A DNA stretch of 64,000 nucleotides from NCBI GenBank assembly GCA_965227445.1, contig OZ245751.1:1488001-1552000 (forward strand), given 5' to 3'. The translations under genes were made by a program, and so were the position numbers. This DNA comes from DT-110 sp030148525 (lineage in GTDB: Bacteria; Bacteroidota; Bacteroidia; Chitinophagales; Saprospiraceae). The notes under the pieces were generated by a model, which had not been told where the DNA came from, did no database searches, and saw only the letters and a list, made by a program, of their open reading frames with translations. Shown one piece after another: positions 9,601 to 18,548 of this stretch (position 1 is the first letter of the stretch; each line of letters opens with the position of its first letter).

Positions 9601-9981
9601 TCACAGGCGTTGCAGTCGAATAGCTTGTTGTTGCTTGGAGGCAGATGGTTCGGGGGTGAGTTTTAATACGCCATTCGGTAAGAAATTAGCCTGCAGAGTG
9701 GCGTGGAAGGCTTTTGAGGGATCCTCGAACAGATGAACCTCCATGCTTTGCTTCTCTTGGGCCGCTATACTAAATTGAAGTGGTTGGTTCTCCAGGGAAC
9801 CGATCAAGGGTTGTTTATTTACTGATAGCAGGTATTCCCCTTTTTCAGTAAAGGTAATTTGGATGTCATTTCCGGATTGGTCGTGACCTTGCCATTGGCC
9901 AATAAGGGATTGACTTGTGGGGCGAGCACAGGAGGCCAACAGGCCAACCAAAGAAAAAAGGTACAGACAATTGCGCAGCAT
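9601..9981 (-). CDS. Small lipoprotein, unknown function
   Basis: 127 codons from the ATG at 9981, picked because it gives a lipoprotein signal MLRNCLYLFSLVGLLASC with the lipobox LLASC. The body (SLIGQWQGHDQSGNDIQITF, then GEYLLSV) has the pattern of lipocalin-like lipoproteins of Bacteroidota: short beta strands, one G-x-W near the N-terminus, no further cysteines. It is divergent from the membrane-protein gene at 10138 and alone in its unit. Confidence 0.65.
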   Translation of the reverse strand: MLRNCLYLFSLVGLLASCARPTSQSLIGQWQGHDQSGNDIQITFTEKGEYLLSVNKQPLIGSLENQPLQFSIAAQEKQSMEVHLFEDPSKAFHATLQANFLPNGVLKLTPEPSASKQQQAIRLQRL

Positions 9982-10137
9982 AGTGGGATTATACGTTATC
10001 GACAAGGGTGGAAATTTGACATGGATAACGCAGTTCAATTACGCAAAATTGTAACCTTTAGGGATGAATTTTGTTACTACGCCAGTTGGTTTCGTTGGCG
10101 CGCCCGCATGCCATTGAATTTGATAACATTTTACAGT

Positions 10138-10629
10138 ATGAGTGACGTATCTAAGGACTCCGTTTTTGAGCAGGCATTTAATCCCGTATATCAGGCTGTT
10201 TTGAGCCTGGCAGGTGTTGTAGTTGTCAGCCTGGTTGCCGTGGGGGTGGGCGCTTCCGGGATTATGGAGGTTCCGGCCCGCTTCCCGTGGATGGCCGCAA
10301 CAGCTTTTCTGCTTTGTTTTGCCTTGTTCAACAGTGTTTTCGCACTATCCACCAAGAATATGCTCCAATACTGGAGCCGTTCGATCTACAGTTTCCTGGG
10401 GCTTGCCCTGCTTGCCGGTGGTTTTGCCTGGTTGCTCTCTTCCCTGCCCCTTAACGAGGCGGGGTCGTATCGCTGGATACTGATCGTGGTCACTGTGGGC
10501 TACATCATCTTCCTGGCAATGATGACCACCATGCGACGGATCGTCGAATTCGCCCAACGGGAAGAATGGAACCACCCACGCATCCGTAACCGGGAGCAGC
10601 GCGATGATCGTGACCGTCATATCAAGTAA
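10138..10629 (+). CDS. Four-helix membrane protein, unknown function
   Basis: 163 residues from the ATG at 10138; an in-frame ATG at 10108 is possible but adds no recognisable sequence. Four hydrophobic segments are clear: about residues 22-46, 53-74, 84-106 and 115-140. They are followed by a charged cytoplasmic-type tail (REEWNHPRIRNREQRDDRDR). No known motif is recognised. The stop is followed within 10 bp by a heptamer-repeat hairpin. Confidence 0.65.
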   Translation: MSDVSKDSVFEQAFNPVYQAVLSLAGVVVVSLVAVGVGASGIMEVPARFPWMAATAFLLCFALFNSVFALSTKNMLQYWSRSIYSFLGLALLAGGFAWLLSSLPLNEAGSYRWILIVVTVGYIIFLAMMTTMRRIVEFAQREEWNHPRIRNREQRDDRDRHIK

Positions 10630-10632
10630 ATC

Positions 10633-10723
10633 AGGTGTGAGGTTTGAGGTTTGAGGTTTGAGGTTTGGGGTTTGAGGTGAAGGTTAGAGGACCTCACACC
10701 CCACACCTCACACCTCAAACCTG
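10633..10723. repeat. TGAGGTT heptamer-repeat hairpin, copy 1
   Basis: Four exact TGAGGTT units in phase (10638, 10645, 10652, 10659), then variants TGGGGTT, TGAGGTG and AAGGTTA. A complementary arm rich in CACCTCA and AACCTCA runs to 10723. The ends CAGGT and ACCTG pair. It lies between two plus-strand genes, so it is not a simple convergent terminator. The same family occurs at 17946, 21275, 33398 and 42163. Confidence 0.9.
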
Positions 10724-10820
10724 ATAAACTGTCACATTGCGGATAGCAGTGTAAACCATTTAACAATAACTTATGAACAGAAAGCAGTACACAAACCGTT
10801 TTACAGATACTCAATTAAAA

Positions 10821-11393
10821 ATGAACATGATGAATATCCGAAATGTATTAACCAGCATGTTGGCCCTGTTTGTCTTTCTGTCCTGTAATCAGGCGCAGGA
10901 AGGAAATTCAGGTGAGTCAACCGCCGCGGACGAAGATCGCGTATTTCTTTCCCTGGAAGGAGATACACTGGACTATGTAGAAAAAGATACGGAAACCTGG
11001 CAGGAAGAATTATCGCCCATGGCTTTCCGTGTACTGCGTCAGTCGGGAACGGAGCGAGCTTTTACCGGCGAGCTGCTCGAAAATAAAAAGAAAGGTGTTT
11101 ACACTTGTGCCGGTTGTGGTTTGGCTCTGTTTACCAGTACCTCTAAGTTTAAGTCGGGTACCGGATGGCCCAGCTTCTTTGAACCCATCCGGGAAGATCA
11201 CATATGGGAAAAAACGGATAACAGCCACGGGATGAGTCGTACGGAAGTTCTCTGTGCCCGCTGCGGTGGTCACCAGGGGCACGTTTTTAAAGACGGCCCG
11301 GCACCAACGGGACTTCGTTACTGCATCAACTCAGCAAGTCTCGGTTTCGTAGCGGTGAATCCCAAGAAATTGGCGGTGTTTGAGGAGCAGTAG
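10821..11393 (+). CDS. msrB: Peptide methionine-(R)-S-oxide reductase, lipoprotein form
   Basis: Reduces methionine-R-sulfoxide in proteins. The MsrB domain (about residues 55-185) has both zinc CXXC pairs (CAGC, CARC), the substrate motif SGTGWPSFF and the catalytic cysteine in RYCINSASL. In front is a lipoprotein signal with lipobox VFLSC, so it is expected in the periplasm or anchored in a membrane. The start at 10821 was chosen because it places the hydrophobic stretch near the N-terminus; an upstream ATG at 10773 would add 16 residues. It appears to be a single gene. Confidence 0.93.
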   Translation: MNMMNIRNVLTSMLALFVFLSCNQAQEGNSGESTAADEDRVFLSLEGDTLDYVEKDTETWQEELSPMAFRVLRQSGTERAFTGELLENKKKGVYTCAGCGLALFTSTSKFKSGTGWPSFFEPIREDHIWEKTDNSHGMSRTEVLCARCGGHQGHVFKDGPAPTGLRYCINSASLGFVAVNPKKLAVFEEQ

Positions 11394-11469
11394 ATTTTCC
11401 TATCGTTCTTCAAAAACAGGTCCTCTTGGGAGATTTCTCTGACATTTTCGGAGACCGGGAGGTAATGTT

Positions 11470-11527
11470 GAATGATGAGTGACTGAATGATGAATGAAAT
11501 AACTCATTCATCATTCAGCTTTTTTTA
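11470..11527. repeat. TGAATGA heptamer hairpin with T tail (possible terminator)
   Basis: Units TGAATGA/TGAGTGA then TCATTCA/TCATTCA form a perfect 15-bp stem (11483-11497 with 11504-11518) and a 6-base loop, followed by seven T on the plus strand. It lies between msrB and the convergent exchanger gene, so a terminator role for msrB is plausible. It shares unit sequence with copies at 13964-14028 and 33457-33488. Confidence 0.8.
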
Positions 11528-11564
11528 TTTCCCTTCTCTCATTAACAGTTCTTCCATATCTCTT

Positions 11565-12581
11565 CTAAAGAAGACCTATGAGGCCATTCGATTCCAGAAT
11601 GATCCAGGCTACAAAGACAGCATACAGGAACACAAGGACACCACCTTCCAACCGGCTAAGCGACCGTTGGTAGAGAAGCATCAGGATCAGCACTACGGTT
11701 ACCAGGCTAAGAAAAAGCATAAGCGGGACCGCCACCGAAAAGTTCACCATTGATGTACCGGCAATCAGAATACCTGCGGGCACCGCAATAAGCAGATCGA
11801 AAATATTACTACCGATCACATTGGCCAGGCTGGTCAGGCCTTTTTGGTTCATAGCCTCTTTTACGCTCACAATGGCATCAGGTACACTAGTCGCTGCCGC
11901 CAGTACGGTAGCACCCCAGATGAAGTTTGGAGTATTGAAATATTCACCCAAAAAGATAGTTCCCCTTACCAGGGCTTCAACACTAACCACAATCAGTATC
12001 AGGCTTACGCCAAAACGGAGCCAGACTCTTTTGATATTACCAGATTTTGGATGCTCATTGTCTTTGGCTTTGCGCCGGTACTCCAGTGTTTCCTGCTGCT
12101 GCAAAAACAAATACAGAAGGTAGAGCAATACCGGAACCATGGCAAGCTGTCGGGTGATCATGCCCTTAATATCGCTGCCTTCCACTGGATGGTAGATAAC
12201 TGCCAATGCGAAGATTAGCAGGAGAGCAATTACGGAGGTGATGTAAAACTGAACGTCTTTAACCACAAAGGTCCAATTGGTATTCAGCTTCCCGGAAATC
12301 AGGCTGCTGAGGCCCGGTATCATCAGTATATTGAAAATAGCTGAGCCCAATATCGCCGAGACACCCAGGTCGAATTCCCCGTGCAGTAAGGTTGAAATGA
12401 CCGTAGTAGATAATTCCGGAAAGCTCGACCCGACGGCGGTGACGATACTCCCCTGGACCACCGGGGAAAGTTTGTAGTGGATGGACAATGTCTCGGCCGA
12501 AGATTCGAGCATACTGCCACCCTTCCAGACGATTATGGAGGCCAGCATTATGACTACCAGATAGATCAGTAGTTCTCCCAT
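11565..12581 (-). CDS. Sodium/calcium exchanger family (CaCA) membrane protein
   Basis: 338 residues with two copies of the exchanger alpha-repeat: GSSFPELSTT near residue 53 and AATSVPDAIVSV near 233. Each is in a hydrophobic helix, with roughly ten membrane segments overall. This is the YrbG-like bacterial branch, which moves Ca2+ or another cation against Na+ or H+. The ATG at 12581 lies two bases after the stop of the permease gene, indicating co-transcription; a TTG two codons earlier is less likely. Substrate specificity cannot be read. Confidence 0.88.
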   Translation of the reverse strand: MGELLIYLVVIMLASIIVWKGGSMLESSAETLSIHYKLSPVVQGSIVTAVGSSFPELSTTVISTLLHGEFDLGVSAILGSAIFNILMIPGLSSLISGKLNTNWTFVVKDVQFYITSVIALLLIFALAVIYHPVEGSDIKGMITRQLAMVPVLLYLLYLFLQQQETLEYRRKAKDNEHPKSGNIKRVWLRFGVSLILIVVSVEALVRGTIFLGEYFNTPNFIWGATVLAAATSVPDAIVSVKEAMNQKGLTSLANVIGSNIFDLLIAVPAGILIAGTSMVNFSVAVPLMLFLSLVTVVLILMLLYQRSLSRLEGGVLVFLYAVFVAWIILESNGLIGLL

Positions 12582-12583
12582 GA

Positions 12584-13813
12584 TCAACTAAGGGCATTTA
12601 CGATCTGGAACACGAGAACTGCCAGGTTCAACACGGTTCCTATAATGGGAACAGCGAGGGGGTAAGTGCGAACCCCGGACGGGGCTTCATCCTGTCGCAT
12701 CTTGATTCGCCATAAGGCCAGGTTGATCATTATAAATACCGTTATCAATATGTAATTGGTCATTTCGGCCAGGGATTCCAGGTTAAACATCAGCGCCAGA
12801 ATGAGAATAGCCACCACGGAAAGGATAGTCGACCAAATCGGTGTGCGGGTTACCGGGTTTATTTTTCCGAACAAAGCGGGGGCCATGTTTTTTTCAGCCA
12901 TTCCGTACATAACGCGGGCGATCATTACAATTTGTACCAGTACTCCGTTGACAATTGCCACCAGACTGATGGCGCTGATAATTTCCGGGTACCATTCCCC
13001 CTCTTTGGCCAGGATGTCGGCCAATGGCGCATCACTTTGATCCAGTTCCTGGGGAGTAAGTCCGAGTCCGGCTATGGTGGAGACCAAGAGGTAGAGAAAG
13101 GTTAGGATTACCAGCGAAATAATGATCGCCCGGGGCATATCCCTGCGTGGATTCTTGGCCTCTTCAGCTACATTTACGAGATCCTGGAATCCGATGAAGG
13201 TGAAAAAGGCCAGGAAGGCCCCGAGAGAGATCATCTTCCAGTCGTCGTAATTGGCACCGGGAACGATCTCCCGCCAACGATCAGGGAATGCGGCGAGGTT
13301 GTCACCCGAGATGACAATAACCATCAGTATCCCAATGATCTCAATGGTGGTGATAATGGTAATGGTCATTGCTGATTCAGTAATACCCCAAACAGCAATG
13401 CCTCCCAGTAAAAGGGTTATCCCGGCAATTATGATGTAGTCAGGGATCTCGATAAACACGTGTACGTAACCTACGTAGCCATTGACGACCGTTGCCGTGG
13501 AAACGATGGCCGAAAGGATGATCAACCATCCGACCAGAATGGAAAGATATTTTTGATGGAATGCTGCATCTACGTAGTTAACCTCACCTGCACTTTTGGG
13601 TATGCGTGCTGACAACTCACCGTATGATAAACCCGTAAAGGTTGCGATCAGGGCGGCTATCAGAAAGGAAAAGGGGGCCATCATGCCCGCCTCACCGGCA
13701 ATTTTCCCAAGCAGGACGTAGATGCCTAGGCCCAGTATGGTACCTACGCCATAAAAGATCAGTAGTGGAAGGGAAAGGCTCCTTTTCAACCCCGTATTTT
13801 CGTTACCGTTCAT
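12584..13813 (-). CDS. APC-superfamily amino acid permease
   Basis: 409 residues, 12 predicted membrane helices. The N-terminal APC signature (LLIFYGVGTILGLGIYVLLG) and the helix-6 region (AFFTFIGFQDLVNVAEEAKN) are as in cationic or neutral amino acid transporters. The family imports or exchanges amino acids across the inner membrane; the substrate is not evident. It forms a two-gene unit with the downstream cation exchanger, two bases apart. Confidence 0.88.
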   Translation of the reverse strand: MNGNENTGLKRSLSLPLLIFYGVGTILGLGIYVLLGKIAGEAGMMAPFSFLIAALIATFTGLSYGELSARIPKSAGEVNYVDAAFHQKYLSILVGWLIILSAIVSTATVVNGYVGYVHVFIEIPDYIIIAGITLLLGGIAVWGITESAMTITIITTIEIIGILMVIVISGDNLAAFPDRWREIVPGANYDDWKMISLGAFLAFFTFIGFQDLVNVAEEAKNPRRDMPRAIIISLVILTFLYLLVSTIAGLGLTPQELDQSDAPLADILAKEGEWYPEIISAISLVAIVNGVLVQIVMIARVMYGMAEKNMAPALFGKINPVTRTPIWSTILSVVAILILALMFNLESLAEMTNYILITVFIMINLALWRIKMRQDEAPSGVRTYPLAVPIIGTVLNLAVLVFQIVNALS

Positions 13814-13963
13814 TTGGTCAATTCGGTTTAGGCTTAAAAAATAAAAGCCGGCATGACCTGCCGTACCAGTGCCCGGGGTCTGGTCTCTGGTAATCCAACG
13901 GTATGGTAGGTGGGATGTTTGGAAAGGCTAAACTGTCAACGCTATTCAGTCCAGGTCAGTCAT

Positions 13964-14028
13964 TGAATGATGAGTGCTGAATAAAACCTTATCCATCATT
14001 TAGCATTCATCATTCAACATTTAGCATT
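13964..14028. repeat. TGAATGA/TAGCATT heptamer hairpin
   Basis: Left arm TGAATGA, TGAGTGC, TGAATAA; right arm five in-phase 7-mers (CATCATT 13994, TAGCATT 14001, CATCATT 14008, CAACATT 14015, TAGCATT 14022). Arms pair over about 19 bp with two mismatches. The TAA stop of the minus-strand gene that ends at 14027 lies in the last unit. Confidence 0.85.
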
Positions 14029-14752
14029 AGCCCCCCTGATCTCCTACCTTCCCTTTCTCCCTTTCCTCTTTTTGTTTCCTCGCGATCTTCTGATCGTTAT
14101 TGCTTTCGTAGATGGTGAACTGCTCGTATTTGACGGGATCGCGCTCGGCCCAGATATCCTTGCCGATATTGCAGAGGACGATGAGTTCCTGATACATTTT
14201 ATTGCCCTGTTCGGTGCGTCGCTCTACGGAGATGTCGCGGTCAGCTATCTTGTCCTGCTGTATGTTCAGGGCGTTTTCGAAGTTCTGTACCGCGTCGTGA
14301 ATGCGGCGGATGACGTTTTCGTTGACTCCCACATCAGCAAGGAAGTCGATCTGCTGGCGGGCCACCCGTATGACGCGACGGCCACAAAAGATGAGTTGGG
14401 CATCGGTCATGTCGCCTAATTTGGAGGTGCCAAATTTGCGGTAGCGCCCCGAGCGGTTGCTGTACTTCATTGCTACCCGGGTCATGAGGGAGCGAATAGC
14501 CGATTTCAGTTTTTCGGCGGCGTCGTACTTCTTTTCGGTTACGAGCATTTGGTCGCCGACCAACTCATCGTCGTCGGGCAGGGCCCGGAATTTTTCGCAC
14601 ATAGCCTGAAATGTTTTCAGGCGGTCTTTGTCGTATCCGTATTGCTGGAAGAGCTCCCGGTCGCGGATGGCGTATTTGAGGCGTTCCACGCACATGAGAT
14701 ACAGGTCGGCATCCGGAAAATTGTACTGGCGATGTACAGATTGTTTTTTCAT
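14027..14752 (-). CDS. Conserved hypothetical protein, helical and highly charged
   Basis: About 241 residues from the ATG at 14752 (MKKQSVHRQYNF); an ATG eight codons upstream is also open. Not recognised. The sequence is almost all alpha-helical, rich in Arg, Lys, Asp and Glu, with regions such as LKSAIRSLMTRVAMKYSNRS and a very basic C-terminal tail (KIARKQKEEREKGKVG) suggesting a nucleic-acid or membrane-surface role, which is only a guess. There is no signal peptide or membrane segment. It ends inside a heptamer repeat and is divergent from the peptidase gene. Confidence 0.7.
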   Translation of the reverse strand: MKKQSVHRQYNFPDADLYLMCVERLKYAIRDRELFQQYGYDKDRLKTFQAMCEKFRALPDDDELVGDQMLVTEKKYDAAEKLKSAIRSLMTRVAMKYSNRSGRYRKFGTSKLGDMTDAQLIFCGRRVIRVARQQIDFLADVGVNENVIRRIHDAVQNFENALNIQQDKIADRDISVERRTEQGNKMYQELIVLCNIGKDIWAERDPVKYEQFTIYESNNDQKIARKQKEEREKGKVGDQGG

Positions 14753-14964
14753 CGTCCAAAACGTTGGTTTGTGCAAAACTATGTGTTTTTAGTTGCAACG
14801 TCAAGTTTTTAAGCCTGTATATTCTTGGTTGTTAATGGCTATTTCATTTACTCAGACGAAATTTTCTTCCAGTATTTTTGCTGACAAAAAAGAACAGGGG
14901 CCTTTGCGTGGCCTTGGTGGTAGGGGGGTAATTGCCTATTTTGGCGGAAGCCAAAACAAATACT

Positions 14965-17145
14965 ATGCAACGCATTCTCACCGCCTTGGTATTGCTGTTT
15001 TTCTGTTTGACCGCAAGTGCCCAGCCCGGCCGCGGTTCGCAGTGGACTGAAGACGGAAACGGATACTATCGCCTGCAGGGAGGCGCCATTACCTTGTTTC
15101 ACCTGGATACCCAGGAAGAAGAAACGGTCGTTAGCCGGAAACAACTGGTTCCGGAAGGAGCGGATGAGGCTATCGCTATCCGGTCTTTTTCTTTTTCGGA
15201 TGACCGGCAGAAGGTGTTGCTCTTCACAAATACCCGTCGGGTATGGCGGTACGATACCCGTGGCGACTACTGGGTACTGGATCTGAGCGATAACAGCCTG
15301 CAGCAATTGGGGGACGACCTGCCCGAAGCCTCCCTGATGTTCGCCAAGTTTTCACCGGATGGTAGTCGGGTGGCTTACGTGAGCAAACACAACATTTACA
15401 CGGAAGACCTTTCCAGTGGCCGTATCACTATGCTGACTTCTTCCAATGGTACGCCAAAACTCATCAACGGAACCTTCGACTGGGCTTACGAAGAGGAGTT
15501 CAGCTGTCTGGATGGATTCCGCTGGAGCCCCGACGGAACCCGGATTGCCTACTGGCAGATTGATGCCAATACCATCCGCGACTTTTACATGATCAATACC
15601 ACGGACTCCATCTATCCTTACACCATTCCGGTGGAATACCCCAAAGTAGGAGAGTCCCCATCCGCTTGTCGCCTGGGAGTGGTCGACCTGAAGTCTGCAA
15701 AAACAACCTGGATGAAAGTTCCCGGTGATAACCGTCAGCACTATATTCCCCGCATGGAGTGGGCCGATAAGGAGCAGTTGTTTTTTCAGCAGCTCAATCG
15801 CAAGCAGAACGAGAGTAAGCTGATGCTGGCTTCCGCCAAAAACGGTACGGTCAGGGAGGTTTTTTCAGAACAAGACGATGCCTGGATCAGTGTACGCAGC
15901 AGCTGGGAGAATGGTAACGGCTGGCGATGGATCGAGGATGGTGATGCTTTCTTCTGGATTACCGAAATGGACGGATGGCGCCACATTTACCGCATCGGTA
16001 AAAACGGGGGAGACCCCCAATTGATTACCACCGATGATATGGACGTAATCGACCCCTTGCGGGTAGACGAGGAAAATGGTTTTCTGTATTTCACGGCCTC
16101 TCCGGAGCAGGCTACCGAATCCTATCTGTATCGCACCCGCCTGGACGGCAAGGGATCGGCTGAGCGCCTCACTCCCGAAGCTCAGGAAGGAAGCCACAGT
16201 TACCAAATATCACCAAACGGAGCATTTGCCTTCCACCGCTTTTCCAATTACTACACACCTCCGATGAGCGAGTGGATTTCGCTGCCCGATCACGAGGCAC
16301 TTACCGAAGGAGAGGGGATAGCGGATAGTTTTAACCCTTCTGCCAAAGAGCAATCGAACGTCTCCTTCTTCACGGTTACTACCGAAGACGGTATTGAAAT
16401 GGACGGCTGGATGGCTAAACCAGCTGACTTCGATCCCTCCAAAAAGTATCCGGTGCTGTTTTATGTGTACAGTGAGCCGGCCGCACAGACGGTTGTAAAC
16501 CGGTTTGGCACCGGTCGCAACAGCCTGTATCAGGGCGATCTGACCGGCGACGGATACATTTACATCTCGGTCGACGGGCGCGGTACTCCGGCTCCCAAGG
16601 GCCGGGCATGGCGAAAGGCTATTTACCGTAAGATTGGTGTCATCAATATCCGTGATCAGGCTATGGCCTGTAAAAAGCTGCTGGAAACGCATGACTACCT
16701 CGATCCCGAGCGCGTAGCTGTGCACGGCTGGAGTGGTGGGGGTTCTACTACCCTGAATCTTCTATTCCAGTACCCCGATTTATACCAAACAGGTATTGCC
16801 GTTGCCGCCGTCGCCAATCAGCTGACATACGACAATATTTACCAGGAGCGGTACATGGGGATTCCTCAGGAAAACCGGGAAGATTTTGTGCAGGGGTCAC
16901 CGGTCACCCACGCCAAAAATCTGGAGGGAAACCTCTTGTACATCCACGGCACGGGCGACGATAACGTGCACTACCAAAATGCCGAAATGCTGGTCAACGA
17001 ATTGATCAAACACAATAAAGTCTTCCAGTTCATGCCCTATCCCAACCGGTCGCACGGTATTTACGAGGGAGAAGGTACGCGCCGTCATTTGTCGTCTTTG
17101 TTCACCAGCTTTTTGCGTACGCATTGCCCGCCGGGGGGGAGATAG
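14965..17145 (+). CDS. Dipeptidyl peptidase IV-type S9 serine peptidase
   Basis: 726 residues from the ATG at 14965, which gives the signal peptide MQRILTALVLLFFCLTASAQ. The N-terminal eight-bladed propeller region (about 40-440) includes the DPP IV substrate-binding EE pair (WAYEEEFS). The C-terminal alpha/beta hydrolase has the nucleophile in HGWSGGGS, the Asp in GTGDDNVHYQNA and the His in NRSHGIYEG. It removes X-Pro or X-Ala dipeptides from peptides in the periplasm or outside. It is transcribed alone and precedes the TetR gene. Confidence 0.93.
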   Translation: MQRILTALVLLFFCLTASAQPGRGSQWTEDGNGYYRLQGGAITLFHLDTQEEETVVSRKQLVPEGADEAIAIRSFSFSDDRQKVLLFTNTRRVWRYDTRGDYWVLDLSDNSLQQLGDDLPEASLMFAKFSPDGSRVAYVSKHNIYTEDLSSGRITMLTSSNGTPKLINGTFDWAYEEEFSCLDGFRWSPDGTRIAYWQIDANTIRDFYMINTTDSIYPYTIPVEYPKVGESPSACRLGVVDLKSAKTTWMKVPGDNRQHYIPRMEWADKEQLFFQQLNRKQNESKLMLASAKNGTVREVFSEQDDAWISVRSSWENGNGWRWIEDGDAFFWITEMDGWRHIYRIGKNGGDPQLITTDDMDVIDPLRVDEENGFLYFTASPEQATESYLYRTRLDGKGSAERLTPEAQEGSHSYQISPNGAFAFHRFSNYYTPPMSEWISLPDHEALTEGEGIADSFNPSAKEQSNVSFFTVTTEDGIEMDGWMAKPADFDPSKKYPVLFYVYSEPAAQTVVNRFGTGRNSLYQGDLTGDGYIYISVDGRGTPAPKGRAWRKAIYRKIGVINIRDQAMACKKLLETHDYLDPERVAVHGWSGGGSTTLNLLFQYPDLYQTGIAVAAVANQLTYDNIYQERYMGIPQENREDFVQGSPVTHAKNLEGNLLYIHGTGDDNVHYQNAEMLVNELIKHNKVFQFMPYPNRSHGIYEGEGTRRHLSSLFTSFLRTHCPPGGR

Positions 17146-17276
17146 GAGAGGATGTCGATCCTTCTCAGGCCGCCGAAGCCCCGAAGGGCAAAGGGTAGGC
17201 TGGATTGAGGGGGATTAGGGGAATTGGAGAAAGGGGGAATTGGTGAGCGGTATAGTTCCGATAAACCCCAATTCAA

Positions 17277-17296
17277 AGACGCGATTTATCGCGTCT
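17277..17296. repeat. Short palindrome AGACGCGAT-TT-ATCGCGTCT
   Basis: A perfect 9-bp stem with a 2-base loop, upstream of the TetR gene and 130 bp after the peptidase. Only one copy was found in this window. It could be a TetR operator, a terminator or one copy of a genome-wide palindromic repeat; the sequence alone cannot decide. Confidence 0.5.
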
Positions 17297-17374
17297 GTCA
17301 CCGGGAGTCCATCAGGAACAATACCTTACCTCACTGCGTTAGGTAACTGATTTCCAGACAGTCTACACATAAAC

Positions 17375-17953
17375 ATGGCCAGAGTAAAAGACCCATCAAA
17401 AATTGACCGGCTGTTCGAGGCGGCCCTTCGCCACGTATTGGAAACAGGTTACGCCGGTTTGAAAATGGCGGAGGTTGCCAGGGAGGCCGGGGTGGCAACG
17501 GGCACCATTTATACCTACTTCGGGGGAAAAGCGGACCTGATCAATCAGCTGTATCGTCATTTGAAGCAACAAAAGATGGAGGCCATCATGCAAGAGCACG
17601 ATCCGGAAGCTCCCCTGACCCAACAAATCAAATTGCTCTGGACCAATTACTTCCGCGATGCGCTCGGTGCTCCGGTACGCAACCATTTCATCCGACAATA
17701 TGAATACTCCGACCTGTTGGATGAGGAATCGCGAAAACTGCATAAAAACTCTTATAAGCCAGTGTATGCACTGCTGGAAAAAGCAAAACGCGCAGGCCTC
17801 ATCCGTCAACTACCCGTTGACACCATGACTGCTTTCCTGATTGGCGGAGCCAATGAGATCGCCCATCAAGGGTTTGGTCAACAAATCGATCTACAGGAAC
17901 AGGATATCGAACGGTGCCACCAACTGGCGTGGGGAGCGATAAAACAGGTATGA
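17375..17953 (+). CDS. TetR/AcrR-family transcriptional regulator
   Basis: 192 residues. The N-terminal helix-turn-helix is clear (GLKMAEVAREAGVATGTIYT, then YFGGKADLINQLY). The C-terminal ligand domain is variable, and its ligand unknown. Such proteins repress nearby efflux or metabolic genes. The next gene on the strand is a broken yellow/MRJP-family gene, so its original target may have been lost. The TGA stop (17951-17953) is the first triplet of a TGAGGTT-type repeat. Confidence 0.92.
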   Translation: MARVKDPSKIDRLFEAALRHVLETGYAGLKMAEVAREAGVATGTIYTYFGGKADLINQLYRHLKQQKMEAIMQEHDPEAPLTQQIKLLWTNYFRDALGAPVRNHFIRQYEYSDLLDEESRKLHKNSYKPVYALLEKAKRAGLIRQLPVDTMTAFLIGGANEIAHQGFGQQIDLQEQDIERCHQLAWGAIKQV

Positions 17954-17985
17954 GGTTAGAGGTTTGAGGTGTGAGGTCTGGGGTT
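17946..17985. repeat. TGAGGTT heptamer repeat, copy 2
   Basis: Units TGAGGTT, AGAGGTT, TGAGGTG, TGAGGTC and TGGGGTT follow CAGGTA in phase. A full second arm is not seen; instead a short GC-rich hairpin (GCCCTTACGGGC, about 17996-18007) follows. The first unit contains the stop codon of the TetR gene. Confidence 0.8.
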
Positions 17986-18083
17986 TACCTCCTTCGCCCT
18001 TACGGGCTTCGGGGAGTGAAGCTGAGGTTTTCTTTATTCGTTGGCAGGAAATCCATATCTTTATACTGAATAAGTATTCATTT

Positions 18084-18548
18084 TTGAAGCGGTTATGGCG
18101 TGTTCTACGGGTTTTCCTGGTCTTGATCCTGGTCTTGTGCATTGGTATTTACCTTCGGTACGGAGGGGGCAAGGAGCACGTAGACATGAGTACCGATCCC
18201 CGCTACGGTTCCACCAAGTTGGAGGAGGTGATCGCATTTCCCGAACCGATCGGTAATGTGGCAGCAACCAAGGATACCAGTGCTGAGGTCCGGGTATTTT
18301 TCACGGTTCACCCCGAAAGTCGTCCGGACTCCAATAAGCTCCTGGAAATAACTGACGGGAACGCCAGGTCCTATCCCGACCGGGCAACCCAGGAAAGGTT
18401 CAAAACACCTCTGGGCGTATTCACGGATACCCACCACCGATTGTGGGTGATCGATTGTGGATCACAAACAGAAAAGGGAAAGAGTACTCGTATCAATACC
18501 GCTCTTCCTCCCGGTCCAGCGTCTTATCAAATCGCCGGGGCGGGTTGA
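18084..18548 (+). pseudogene. Truncated yellow/major royal jelly (SMP-30-like) family gene
   Basis: Starts probably at TTG 18084, giving a membrane anchor (FLVLILVLCIGIYLRY). It is followed by the N-terminal third of the yellow/MRJP-like family (FFTVHPESRPDSNKLLEI, FKTPLGVFTDTHHRLWVID). Family members are about 350 residues; here similarity stops after about 130 codons, near 18470. The remaining frame is only the antisense of the end of the pseudouridine synthase gene. The most likely history is a deletion that removed the C-terminal two thirds and joined the stump to the neighbour. No ATG is available in frame near the repeat. Confidence 0.65.

Noticed and set aside
9859..10137. An N-terminal extension of the 10138 membrane protein gene
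   Set aside because: The extension overlaps the divergent lipoprotein gene, lacks hydrophobic pattern and looks like antisense.
10633..10723. TGAGGTT repeats as an assembly or primer artefact
   Set aside because: The family recurs at several places with different lengths and arms, and flanking genes are intact, so an artefact is unlikely.
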